A DNA stretch of 64,000 nucleotides from Dioscorea cayenensis subsp. rotundata (taxonomy: Eukaryota > Streptophyta > Magnoliopsida > Dioscoreales > Dioscoreaceae), in NCBI RefSeq assembly GCF_009730915.1, contig NC_052482.1, forward strand, positions 310,001 through 374,000, read 5' to 3'. Below are positions 20,399 through 32,842 of this stretch, piece by piece (within the stretch, counting starts at the first letter, position 1; each line of letters starts with the position of its first letter). Position numbers and translations under genes: made by a program. The notes under the pieces were generated by a model. That model was not told the DNA's origin, ran no database searches, and worked only from the letters and a program-made list of their open reading frames with translations.

Positions 20399-23300
20399 AT
20401 GTCGTCATCTGGGAGTTCTCTCAAAGAACACCTGACCAAGAAAACTGATGTGTTTGGTCTTGAGCTATGGGAGATAATTGGAATAACTGTAATGGTGTTT
20501 ATAATTTGTGTGCTTGCCATAGTAGTGATATGCACTACTGTTCAGAGTCGAAAGAGGAGAACCAGAAGGACTCTGAACAACCTCCCCATCACTCAGATTC
20601 CGGCAGTTTCAAAGGAAATCAAGGAGGTGAGAGTGGAGCATGTCTCATCAAATAACTATGCAGCTGGTGATGGAATGCCTATGATGATTCAGGATAAGAA
20701 CCGCGAAGATGATTCCAATAAGCTGGTGGTTCACTTGGGCAAATCTAAAAATGCTGACTATAATAGTCATTCTGGATCATTTCATCATACTGAGAATGGG
20801 TCGCAGTCTGGTGAAGAAGGGAGTTCAGGAACAGTTACTGGGTACAGGTCTTCTTCTTACCCCATAACAGCCCCTTCTCCTTTGGCAGGGCTCCCTGAGA
20901 TCTCTCAGCTTGGTTGGGGTCATTGGTTTACTTTGCGTGACTTGGAAATTGCAACCAATCGATTTTCAAGGGAAAATATTCTTGGTGAGGGTGGTTATGG
21001 TGTTGTTTACCGTGGCTCTCTGATTAATGGAATTCCAGTTGCAGTCAAGAGGCTTCTTAACAATATGTTAGTCTTAGCTTCCTTTGTGTATTTTTTCAAA
21101 AGAAAAATTACCTTCCAAGAATGTCATCAACTCCGTCTTATATCTGCACATCTATCTTGTAGGGGCCAAGCTGAGAAGGAATTCAGGGTTGAGGTTGAGG
21201 CCATTGGCCATGTCCGCCACAAGAACTTGGTTCGGCTTCTGGGTTACTGTATTGAAGGCACTCAAAGGTGCCTTAATTACCCACTCTTTACTTCATACAA
21301 GGGGACCATTTTGTCACTGTACTGTTTCTTTCAATTTGCTGTATATATTGGTTGCAGTTAGTCAAGCTCTGGGCACGCAGATGTCTTTGACCTTTTATAA
21401 TTTATACCCTCTCCGATAGCTCTGGTTGAATTTGGATCATTTTACTTATTTTCCAGAACACTATTTCTCATTACTAAAAGGATTCTGCATCTATAAATAT
21501 TCTCAGGATGCTTGTCTATGAGTATGTCAACAATGGAAATCTGGAACAGTGGCTTCATGGAGCTATGCGGCAGCATGGTAGTCTCACTTGGGAGGCTCGG
21601 ATAAAGATTCTCCTTGGCACAGCAAAAGCGTAAGTAAAATTTATCCTCAAAAAGTAGGCACTGACGTTTTCATTTTAGTACTTCAATCATAAAGTAATGT
21701 TCTTCATTGCTGATGGATGGTCTCGCTTCCAACTTCCTGGGCTTTTGTCGATCAATACAAAAATTCACATTCTTTGTCGTATCTATAAAAGACATAGTTG
21801 TTTTTCTATACTTGAGTTGACAATACCAGAATACTTCTGTTTTGTATGTTGTTTCTTCTTCTGTTTTTATTACCAGAATATCTGGGTTCTTCTTCTTTAC
21901 CATAATCTAGTCTGTTTTGATTTTTGTTTAAAATGTGATTGATTCTGATCTTAAGGTGATGTGTTGCAGTCTTGCTTATTTGCATGAGGCCATTGAGCCA
22001 AAAGTGGTTCATCGGGACATAAAGTCAAGTAACATATTGATTGATGACGGTTTCAATGCAAAAGTCTCTGATTTTGGTTTGGCAAAGCTACTTGGTGCTG
22101 GGAAAAGTCATATTGCCACAAGGGTTATGGGGACTTTTGGGTATGCCTTCTGTTCCCAATTCTGATAATTTGATTCTGTATGGAGTTTGAATGCTGATTG
22201 TTTAATCTGAATCATGCATGTTCTCCTTTTTCCATGCAGCTATGTGGCTCCAGAATATGCAAATTCTGGGCTTTTGAATGAAAAAAGTGACATTTATAGT
22301 TTTGGGGTTGTCCTTTTGGAAGCAATTACTGGGAGAGATCCAGTGGATTATAGCCGCCCTTCAGATGAGGTACAAATTTCCCATTACTAGTTTGATGGCA
22401 GTTTAACATCTAAATATTTGCTTTCACTGTCAGGGAGCATCAATAGTTAACCTGATGAGATTTTTTTGTAGTTCAGCCTTCAGAGTTCAGACCACTACTT
22501 TATGAACACCATTAGTGGTTGCAATTAGTACAAGCCAGTCCAGTGTTAACATAAGGTTTACTATAGATCCTTAAAGTAGGGGCTGTTGTTTGTTTTCATC
22601 GCTTATCTAGAGAATTTTGGTCATTTTTTCCCTCCACCAATCTTGACTAATCTTGACTGTATCGTCAAAAAGACGCTCACAATACCAATTAGGTTGTTGT
22701 GGCAGCTAACATGGATGCTTGTGGAGAAGAAAAAACAATTATTTTTTTGCTTTTTATGCTACGGAGGCGGCATTTTTAATTTTTATTATTATATAACACG
22801 GACATTAAACATTAAAATCAAAGTACTATAAAGATAAAATATTTATCGTCCATGTGCCATCCATGTTCCATATCATCCTAATTGGACACATCAATGTATG
22901 CTTCATGGCGTTTTTTCACAATAACGGGCTGAAAGGAAGCACAGTCTTCAAGTTGAGGGACATAAACAGACACATCTCTCTAGCTTGGGGATCAATAATG
23001 GCTTCAAACCTTAATACATGCTATCTGCATTATTTGCATGCATTCAAATGGTTCTGTCCTGATTCATTTTCATTGTTTGCTTCTTAATTTAAATAATCCC
23101 ATGCACAAAGGAAATACCAAGTGCCATTTCTTTTGAACTTTCACTTCTATTGACTGTGTGATCATGCCTTTTTCTCTTGTACCTTTTTGCTGTTAACTTG
23201 TCATATATAATTATGGTCCACGAAACTTTGAATTCGGTAACAAACTTTTTGTGTATACTTGTCAGATTCTCTTCAGTATTTTATACTATGCTTTTATTGT

Positions 23301-23728
23301 GATTGTAGGTGAATCTTGTGGACTGGCTTAAGATGATGGTCGGCAGCAGGCGTTCTGAAGAAGTGGTTGACCCGAGTATAGAGACTAAGCCATCGACAAG
23401 AGTCCTGAAACGAGCACTTTTGATAGCTTTGAGGTGTGTCGACCCAGATCCAGACAAGAGACCGAGAATGAGTCAAGTTGTGAGGATGCTGGAATCAGAT
23501 GACCCGATTCCACGCGAGGTTAGTAACTCACTGATACTATATATTTATACGAAAATGTCAGTGATACCATTGAGTTGTTTAAATGAGATGTGAATTTCAC
23601 AGGATCGGAGGCGTAGACACAATCATGGTGTGAGCACCGAAGCCGAAAACTCCGATACTGACAAAAGCGACAACCCTGATTCGAAGTCTGATGGCGCACA
23701 GGACAATAGACCATCTTCTATCAATTAA
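20399..23728 (+). CDS. transmembrane receptor-like Ser/Thr kinase without large ectodomain
   Basis: Seven coding exons follow a non-coding leader exon: 20399-21066, 21163-21267, 21507-21629, 21970-22140, 22240-22369, 23309-23518 and 23603-23728, giving 510 residues. The start is the ATG at 20399; an earlier in-frame ATG (20354) lies before the likely leader acceptor ending at 20379. Order: a short N-terminus, one membrane segment (~30-55, [20 protein letters not shown]), basic stop-transfer, Ser-rich juxtamembrane linker, then kinase domain with [11 protein letters not shown] loop, VAVKR lysine, HRDIKSSN catalytic loop, DFGLAK, and GTFGYVAPEYA. It matches the At5g18500/At3g59110-type plant RLK family (GPK1 group). 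The His-Arg-Asp motif makes it an RD kinase, probably active. The C-terminal ~40 residues are polar and low in complexity. Ligand and substrate are unknown. Exon 1-2 splicing splits a Met codon where relatives have Leu. Confidence 0.92.
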
Positions 23729-24138
23729 GACATTTGGTACATTCTTTGTATGCTTTAGACAGTCTAGGGAAGAAGTCCATGTAAGTACTTTGTTTTCTGT
23801 GACTTTCATGTGTACAGGTTTGTAATTTCTGAAGGATTTGAGATCTCTATTTATGTTTTCCCTCAAGAGGCATATGCCCTGCTGCGTTATTGTGTTCAAA
23901 TTGAAGATATTTGTTGTTTATCAATCATATGCTTCATCAATTTCCAATCAGACTGATGTTAGATTTTTGGTGAAATCTAAGCACATTATTTCATAATAAA
24001 TCCAATGAATTCAAAGACTGACAACATTGAAATATTATTAGTGTTTGGAAGACCTGGATACAAAATTTACAAGCATTTGCCAGCAGACAAATCCATAGTG
24101 TATTCTTGCTGCAAATGGGAAGAACAGAGATAAAATTT
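23729..24138. other. convergent 3' region between two kinase genes
   Basis: Only 410 bp separate the stop of the plus-strand receptor-like kinase and the stop of the minus-strand PTI1-like kinase. Both 3' UTRs must lie here, so they probably abut or overlap. No other feature seen. Confidence 0.6.
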
Positions 24139-26198
24139 TCAGTATGCTTGGCCTTCTCCAGGATGACCAGATCGAGCGTTCAAAAGCGGCTGCAGAGCTT
24201 TCACTACGATGCTCATATTTGGCCGGAAATCAGCTTCGTACTGCAAGCACAGAGCAGCAACCGCAGCGAACTGGCCAAGCGAAAGATGGTGAAAATTGGA
24301 TATAAAGACAAGCCAATTCATCATACACAGTAAAAATTATTGAAAGTTTACTCGTCTGTCATAGTAAGCTCGTATTTACCTTACCAACTGACTTAGGAGG
24401 AAAATTGCCATTTAGCCGAGCATCAACACATTGCCTTACTTTGTCTTCGCTCAGTCTCGGTGTTGCCTGCGCATGTTACATGTGTGTCTATTAATTCTGG
24501 CTTTACAGAAGACAATATCTAAGACTCAACAAAGAGACGAGGAAAGGGGATTACCCATGTCACCAGACTCTGCTGGCCGCGTGGTAATGTATGATCGACA
24601 GGTTTACGGCCGGTCAAAAGCTCCAGAAGAACAACACCAAGGCTATAAACATCACTCTTGGTACTAAGCTGCCCGGTCATTGCATACCTGCCGATGCAAA
24701 TGATGCAATTTCAAGCTACTGCAAATATGAGATCTCGAGAGTGTAGAAGGAACTTACTCTGGCGCGTGATAACCAAAAGTCCCAAGAACTCGAGTAGAGT
24801 GAAGACGAGCAGTGGCATCGGGAGCTTGATTTGACAAATCGAAGTCCGCAAGCTTTGCGACATCATCATCAAAGAGAAGAACATTGCTGGACTTGATGTC
24901 ACGGTGAATGACCCGAGGTTGTGCTTTCTCATGTAAGTATTCAAGACCTTTTGCAGCCCCTACGGCAATTTTCACTCTCTGTGCCCATGAAAGAACTGGA
25001 CCTGGTTCAGCTCCTTTAACTCCTTTTCGCCCTGTAGTAATGCTGAATACGTTACATCGATTTGTAAATTAAGTCGGTTTTAGAAATTATTGTAGCCAGC
25101 ATGGATCTGTTTGCTATATAAAATGGATACAAATTACTGATGTCATAAAAGGCAAGGATAAGCATAATTCGGTTTGTTTGTTCTACCAGAAAAAGAAAAA
25201 AATTATGGCACACTCAACATGCACAAACTACAATATTTCACCACCAAACAGCAGTCAGCACCAACAGAATAAAGTGAACATAGAAAAGGTTGATCATCTA
25301 AATCATGGTGATAGGAACACGAATGGCGAATCCAGACAACAAAGGTTATGGGTAGTAATCTAAAGACGTTCCATAGAGCATCGGTTTAGTGGATGAGGCG
25401 TTTGCATCGAATACAAAACAGCAGCAACAATGATTTGACAGAATATCATTCAAGGTGAAGAACAGCGTGCTTACCATGAAGAATATCATGAAGGGATCCC
25501 ATAGTTGCATACTCATAAGCTAGGACGCGAAGGTTTCCATCAACACAATATCCGAGAAGCTCGACAACATTCTCATGTTTCAACCTCGAGACCATAGACA
25601 CCTAATGAAGCTATCTATCAGGGAAAGGGAAAATTCAACTTAAAAGCACATTGATCACAAAGATTTGAAAATAAAAAAACAAAACCTGTGCCAGAAATTC
25701 TTGGTCTGGCTGCTTGCTGGCATCTAAATTTTTTATAGCTGCTGCTCTTCCAATTCTAAGAACACCATGATATACTTTACCATATGAACCCTCACCAATC
25801 AAAGTCTTATTTGAATAATTCTCGGTAATCTCCTTGAGTTCATCTGCAGTAACGGCAGGAACAGCAATAGGCTGAACTTTTACAGCCTGAGCACCCCTAG
25901 GGGCGGAATCAGTGGCTCGATAAGAACCATCATTACCTGCATATCAACTTTAACATGAGGGATACCAAACTGAAAACTATAAATAAATACGAGAAATAGA
26001 AAATATCAAGTAATCAGTTATCTGAGTACAAATTAAAATTTCAGCATAAATACTCCATAAAAATTGGCCTGAGAAGTAAAGAATGCATTAACAGTCGTTG
26101 CTGTAGATTTCGTTACCGGCTGCATGGTTTTTATATGGAGCTCCATAATTGGATGCTTGCTGGAAATCATCTTCATCACAGCAACCAAAGCAACCCAT
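24139..26198 (-). CDS. PTI1-like receptor-like cytoplasmic kinase
   Basis: Seven coding exons on the minus strand: 26198-26117, 25936-25686, 25601-25475, 25031-24758, 24687-24555, 24466-24380 and 24270-24139, giving 361 residues, the usual length. The N-terminus MGCFGCC offers Gly2 for myristoylation and Cys residues for S-acylation, so it should sit at the plasma membrane. Kinase domain: [11 protein letters not shown] loop, AAIK lysine, HRDIKSSN, and LADFDLSNQ, where DFD replaces DFG, a hallmark of the Pti1 family rather than a defect. [17 protein letters not shown] and the end [15 protein letters not shown] are also family-typical. Pti1-like kinases act below AGC kinases such as OXI1 in oxidative-stress and immune signalling (known for relatives). 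A non-coding leader exon probably ends at 27023. Confidence 0.93.
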
Positions 26199-27022
26199 GA
26201 TCCTTTTTCCTCAATGAACTCCTACTGTGAGCTTCACCAACTAACTACTCCCACAAAAAGAAACAATGACATGTCACAGAAAGTAAAAAAACAGTTTAAT
26301 GGCACCACTTCACAGATTGCATAGAATTATAGAAAGAAACTAGCCAGAGTCATTAGCAAGGAAATTAATTGAGTTAAGAAGATATCTACATTGTTCTTCC
26401 TCTACTTTTTTTTCAATAATAGGCATACTCTTCATATTTTCAATCAAACACATGAACTTTATATTGTTCAAGCAACCCATGCAACAAAAAAATCTCATCA
26501 GAATAATCTAAATAAATTTTAAAAGACAGAAATATAGATTGATCCGCAGTCTTCATTTGAAGCATCATAAGAAACTTTTCCATCAATAGAATATAGTTTT
26601 TGCCAATTTTCCATGCAATAAATATCCAAAATCTTAGCTTTACACATCCAAAGCATTCCAAAATATCACACAAAATCAAATTTTTTTTTAAAAAAAAAGG
26701 AAAAAGATAGAGAATTCAAAGCTTCGCTTCATTACAAGATATAAACTCGAAATGTTTCAGTCTCCCAACCAAATTCAACCCCTTCACACTCCATAGTCCC
26801 AAGACATCAACTTTAAGAAACAAAAAATCTCAAAAAAAGAGATAAAATAAAATACGAAATCAAACCCCAAAAACCTAACAACTTTAAACCCGTGATTCGT
26901 TTGCAGTACAAAATGAAACAGTACCAAAACGAAGGACTTTTCGAGATTGGTTCACAGAGCAAGAGATCAACAGACCATTTGGGGAACGACTAGAAACATC
27001 AGAAACGAACAAAAGATCTCAC

Positions 27023-27190
27023 CTTTGATGTCGCCGACGAGCTCAGAGCGAACCGGAGACGAAGAAAGAGAGAGAGAGAGAAAGCGCGAGAGGAAAGAGA
27101 GAGAAACTAAAAAGCCGGCTAAAAAGCGCACGATAGCAATGAAAGCGTAGGTTAAGACGCCCTCTTTTACTAAATTCTCTACTCTCGTCA
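27023..27190 (-). other. probable 5' leader exon of the PTI1-like kinase
   Basis: On the minus strand a CT-rich leader (GA runs at 27063-27110 on the plus strand) ends in CATCAAAG|GTGAGAT at 27023, a good donor. A matching acceptor (CACAG) lies at about 26225, 26 bases before the start codon, so a ~0.8-kb leader intron is likely. The extreme 5' end is a guess. Confidence 0.5.
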
Positions 27191-28276
27191 CCGCATGGTA
27201 AGGTTACCACCGCTACTTAACCATCCAAAATTTCGGGTTCGGATCCTGCATTCTAGATCCGATAACTATTTCCGTTTTTTTTTTCCCCCAAAATTGGAAA
27301 CTTTTATAAATAAAAATAATTTAAATATTCCATTGGATAGAGAATCAATTTCAGGTGATTAACAGATAATATATCTGATAAAAAAAAATAGTTATTTTTG
27401 TTACTTTTTATTAATTGATTTGTTTGTTACTCTAAGCGGATCTATGAGGAGCAACTGAATTGAATCCGATATGTTGATTAGTTTTAAGTTTTAAGAGAGA
27501 GATTTGGTTGTGACTTAGGCCGTCATTGACGTTGAAATTAAGAAGTTTTTAAGACTTTTTTTTAGAAGACTTAGTCTTTACTTTTTTTTGTTTACTTTAT
27601 ATATATATATATATATATAATTAATTAATTAATTTAAAAAAAAAACAAATGCAATAAACACATAATGTTAACTTAGTAATTTTTAAAACAAATACGATAA
27701 ATACATATAGTGTTAGGGACACATAAGAACAATACCAATCAGTCTATCATATATCTTTTTAAACTCAAAATTTTGTAAACTTAATCTTATACGGTGACCA
27801 AACTAAATTATATTTAGATAAGATCAATATCACTAGACCAAAGATCTTTTACTATATTAATATATTTTTAATTAAAATATTCACCACGCCTACCTAAAAA
27901 TTCCAAATTTTTACTTGGGATTTTGTTTATATGTATTCAAGAGATTAATATGCAATATAATAGCATAAGGAAAAATCACATTTATATATATTGGAAAATT
28001 AATTAAATGTTGTCACATTGATCATTAAATTTCAGGACTATGCCAGTGAGAAGTCATTGTCACCTATGAATCTTTTTACTTTTTTTATTTATTTATTTTT
28101 TTAATATTGAATTGGTTTTTAGAAAGAGCTCAAAGAGCTGAATTTATTGGTATAAAGGGAAAATACAAAGAGTTCATACAGCAAAGAGAACATAAGAATA
28201 CAAGATAAACAAGAAAAAAACAGCAGTACAAAATAAATAAATAAATAAATAAATATTGAATTGGTTTTGAGTTCAA
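27191..28276. other. intergenic, nothing recognised
   Basis: Promoter side of the PTI1-like gene, then AT-rich DNA with a TA run (27599-27620) and poly-A/T tracts. Nothing coding is supported. Confidence 0.4.
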
Positions 28277-28937
28277 TTTCCATTGAAAAGAGCAAAAACA
28301 GCAACAACTTCTCAATTTTTATTTTTATAATATATATATATATATATACATTAATAAGGAAGGAGTGCAAGTCAGAGAAGGCATTGGATAAGAACAGTGT
28401 AACTTGTTCCAACTTGCAAAGCTATTGATGATGCCAAATGCTAAAATATTCCAAATATTATATTTTTTAATATATTATGAATTTTAATATCCCAAATATT
28501 TAGCTTTTCTAACTACAATTTCTTTATGATAATTAATTATTGACAATAATAATATCCATTAATTCATCTCATATATATATATACACAACAAATTAACCAT
28601 AATAATTTTATTTTTGTTGAAAATTAACTAGAATTGTGTAGAAAGTATGGTCTACCGTGATATATGTGGTTGTTTTGAAGAGGGTAGTTTATAAAACTAA
28701 ATTTTTGGTTTTTACATATTCTTTTTATTAGTCTCTGTACTTCATGTCTGATCTAAATATAAATGAAGAAAATCACACAAATATATATATATAATCTAGA
28801 TATATCCTTATATTATTGTTCTCCATAGACATTTAATTACGGCTATTGGATCGTCATTCAACTGGTGTTTGGTTATATAAATATTGTATATTTCCATTGA
28901 AAAGAGCAAAACAGCAACAACTTCCCATTTTTTATTT

Positions 28938-28980
<43 letters not shown>

Positions 28981-29409
28981 TAATAAGGAAGGAGTGCAAG
29001 TCAGAGAAGGCATTGGATAAGAACAGTGTAACTTGTTCCAACTTGCAAAGCTATTGATGATGCCAAATGCTAAAATATTCCACATATTATATTTTTTAAT
29101 ATATTATGAATTTTAATACCCCAAATATTTAGCTTTTCTAACTACAATTTCTTTATGATAATTAATTATTGACAATAATAATATCCATTAATTTATCTCA
29201 TATATATATATATACAATAAATTAACCATGATAATTTTCTTTTTGTTGAAAATTAACTAGAATTGTGTGTATGGCTGAGTTCTACTGTGATATATGTGGT
29301 TGTTTTGAAGAGAGTAGTTTATAAAACTAAATTCTTGGTTTTTACATATTTTTTTTATTAGTCTTTGTACTTCATGTCTGATTTAAATATAAATGAAGGA
29401 AATCACACA

Positions 29410-29457
<48 letters not shown>

Positions 29458-29552
29458 CTAGATGCATCCTTATATTATTGTTTTCTATAGACATTTAATT
29501 GCGGCCGTTGGATCGCCATTCAACGGGTGTTTGGTTATATAAATATTATATA
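28277..29552. repeat. tandem duplication of a ~614-bp unit
   Basis: Copy 1 is 28277-28890 and copy 2 28891 to about 29552. Both run from 'tttccattgaaaagagc' through a TA microsatellite, 'ggaaggagtgcaagtcagag', 'gatgatgccaaatgc' and end in 'gtttggttatataaatatt'. They differ by scattered substitutions and by TA-run length, so the duplication is fairly young. The small frames seen here are shadows. Confidence 0.9.
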
Positions 29553-32500
29553 TTTTAACTATTCACAAATACTGTGATATACTATAGAACGCGTTGATAC
29601 TATTTATGATATTTTTAGTATCTGACGGCTATTGTGGACGTCCTTAAATTAATCATATATATATATATATATATATATTCTAATGTTTAGATATAAAAAT
29701 ATCTTATTTTATACAAAGTGAGATTCTGACCCACATCTTTAATATATCACCAACATATTGAGGAGATCAGAAAATGAATTTATAATTGACTTGTTTCAAT
29801 ATAACCATTCATTCGTATATTTTACCATATTTTTTTTTGTTTTAATTACTGTATTTCTTTTTAGCATTTGTGAGCTAGTTCCCTCATAACTCTATTAATA
29901 TATTTTATTCACATTAAAATTTTCAACAAAAATTAGGTGGATAGTACATTGGAAAATGGGGAGGGTTGGGCTTCTTCCATTTACGGTTCAGTGAATTAAT
30001 TAAATGTACATAGATCAAACAAGTAGTTGTTTTTTTCAAAGAAATAATAATAATAATAAAATTTAGTCTTAGTTCCTTTAAGTTTAGAAATTTTCGTCAA
30101 ATCCTCTATTTTTTTTTTTCATAATTTATGGTCCAAATTTTTATTTCTTTTATTATTATCATTCAATTTTTATAATACCAAAAAAAATCTTTAATGAGCA
30201 AAATTAAAGATAATTTAATAATTTTATGTGAATTTAAATTTAAAAGAGTTAATGAAATATTGTTTATCATTTTTTAAAAATAATTTAGTAAATATTGATA
30301 ACAAAACAAATTTTAGTATGTTTTTGAAAAATGTAAGCTCATCAAACACAGTTATATTTTCTTAACCACATATTTTACATGTCAAGCATCAGTAATAATT
30401 TTTTTTAATATTTATATTTAAATTATGATTACATTATTACATGATTTTTAAAATAATTATTTAATAGTTTTTTTTTTGTGTATTTTTTCCGTTTTATTAT
30501 ATTATATTATTACGTATTTAATGAGTGCCGTTGGGAAGGAGTAAGACCATGACCAAGAAAACAAGGGATGAAAATGACGTCATTGACCATCAAATTTTCA
30601 GACCAAATGTAAAATGAAAACTTAATTTGAGTTTGAAACACGAGGCACTGAATCTTTCAAAACGAGAAAAATGTTTGGTAAAACCGTGTCTGCTCATCAT
30701 ACATTAATCAATTATTATCATTAACAAAGCATCAACACTACCCAATTTTTTTATAATATCTGGTACTGTTCATGAACAGTTGTGGCATATAATTTTTCAT
30801 AAATCCATTAATATGTATGTTCGTATGTACGCAAATGTGTTGTTAACTAATGATATTTATTTACAGCAGTTGGATGATAATTTAACAGTTATTATTCATA
30901 ACCATACTATATATAATTACTATTTATAAATATTATATGATATTATTTTAACACTGTCCAGTACTAATTGACATTGTTCATGAACAGATTATAATACTTA
31001 GATGCTAATTCAATAATGACTGTGAATATCTTTAGATTTGAAATTTAAGAACAACTCTAGACGATTATATACATATATATATATATTAATATTTATAGTC
31101 TTATATGGATATGATGTTGATAATTAAAATAAATAATATTAATTTTAAATCAGTTGAAATTAAACATTATTTTTTTAAGAATTACTCCGAACTAGATAAG
31201 ATGTGTAGTCACGCGCAACTACATATGTTTTTATTTTTTGAAGAAGGAGAAAATCAAATTAATATTTCACTCAAGCTAAAAGAACCGGTCAAAGGGAACA
31301 AAATGTAGGTGCGCGAAAAGTTCTTTGGCAATTAGCATCAAACAACTACTTAACTCACATGAAAATAATTTTTTTTTAATGAGAAAAACTTGATTAAATT
31401 GATAAAATTTATTAATAATTTTTTTTTTAAAAAATTCTAAAATAAGATCAACAACACGCTGTTTGCAGGGAAACAGCTGATCCTGTCCGTACGAAGAACG
31501 TGCCAAAGAAGATGAGCATTACCACGAAGCTATCACATCACAAACAGCAAGGTCACTATCAAACCAATAAAAACAAGACACGTAAGCTTTCATTTCCAAA
31601 GCCTGTGATGAACCCGACAGCAGATCAAGGTCTTAAGTGCGGAGACTGGAGACACGAAAACGGGTGAGTCTGGGTACACTTAATTAATCAATTAATTAAT
31701 TACTAATTAGCGTACTATTTTGCTTAAAAAACACGCACTCTCTAACCTCACCCATAAAAGTTACCCACCAATAAAAACCTCCAAAAACTTCACCACGTCA
31801 TCAACACCGAAAGGTTTCAGTCCGAAATATATATGACGTCATAAAAGCATTTGTCTCGTGGGGCACCGCACGTTTCAGTTACGGATCTGCTGTGTGAATA
31901 CGCACAGCGTGTGATCGTTTTCGTGGATCTTAACCGTTAAGATTGAAAATAGTGATGACGTGGATGGTTATGGTTGGTGGAGTTTGGTGTTTGCTGTTTG
32001 AAATGGACAGCGAATGAGGTCTCTTTTCCGCTTTTTTATCTTCATATCGCCGGATCGCCCCGCCTTTTCTTGTTTTTCCTATAATTTATAATTTTTGTTA
32101 ATTAGCGTTATTTAGTCGTGGGAACTCTCTTGGCACTTTGTCGGCGCGCCATGGAATCTCTCATCGCTTGGTGAGGGCTAGGGGATCTCTCGATCGGGCA
32201 TAGGGTTTTGTGGTTTTGGAGCTGGATTTAATCTTCAGGGGAGTTTTCTTGTAACTCTTGCTCGAATTACTGAGGAAATTTGGCGTTTTTGTTGGATTTT
32301 TTGAGTGAGTTTAGGTGATCTCTGGTTTTGGGAATCTAGGGTTACGGGTTATTGATCTTTTGGTTTATATTTGTGGGGTTTGGAGTTGGTTTGGGTTTTT
32401 TTAATTTGTTTTTGTTGGGAATTTGGTGGGGTTGAAGGAGGGTGGACTAGAGTTCAGGGTGATTTGGGGAGAGTTTTTGGGGGAGTTTGGGGGTGTGAGT

Positions 32501-32840
32501 TGGTCTTCAATATGGGAATTTTAGGTGAGTTCTAGTTTTGTTGGGATTGAAATGTAAAGGCTTTTTAGAGAACTTGAGCTGCTGGAGTGGTTTCTATTGG
32601 TTGCTTGATTTGCTGGATATGGTTTTCTATTTTTGCATTGATTTGATTCCAGGAGTTTTAGCATCTTGCTGGGGACTTTGTAAAGGGTTTTGATTAGGCT
32701 ATGTGGGTTTCATTTGTGTGGATCCATGGTTGTGTTGGTGTGATGTTTTTGGATTTCTGGGGGCGCAGTGAGGCTGATTAGGATTCCTGGAACCCTGAGT
32801 GTTTTTGTTGGTGTTTGGTGGCTTTGAAGGTCTGTTACAG
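29553..32840. other. intergenic DNA and SPL promoter/leader
   Basis: AT-rich intergenic DNA to about 31.7 kb with TA runs and two copies of a TGTTCATGAACA palindrome (30767-30778 and 30975-30986). From about 31.8 kb base composition becomes more balanced, consistent with promoter and G/T-rich leader of the SPL gene, which may contain a leader intron. No other gene is supported. Confidence 0.5.
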
Positions 32841-32842
32841 AC

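Noticed and set aside
24850-24880. DFD in place of DFG as a sign of a dead PTI1-like kinase
   Set aside because: DFD is the normal state for the Pti1 family, so it is not a defect.
28119-28412. Hydrophobic minus-strand frames repeated at 28808-29085
   Set aside because: They are frames through TA and AAAT microsatellites in a tandem duplication, with no family signal.
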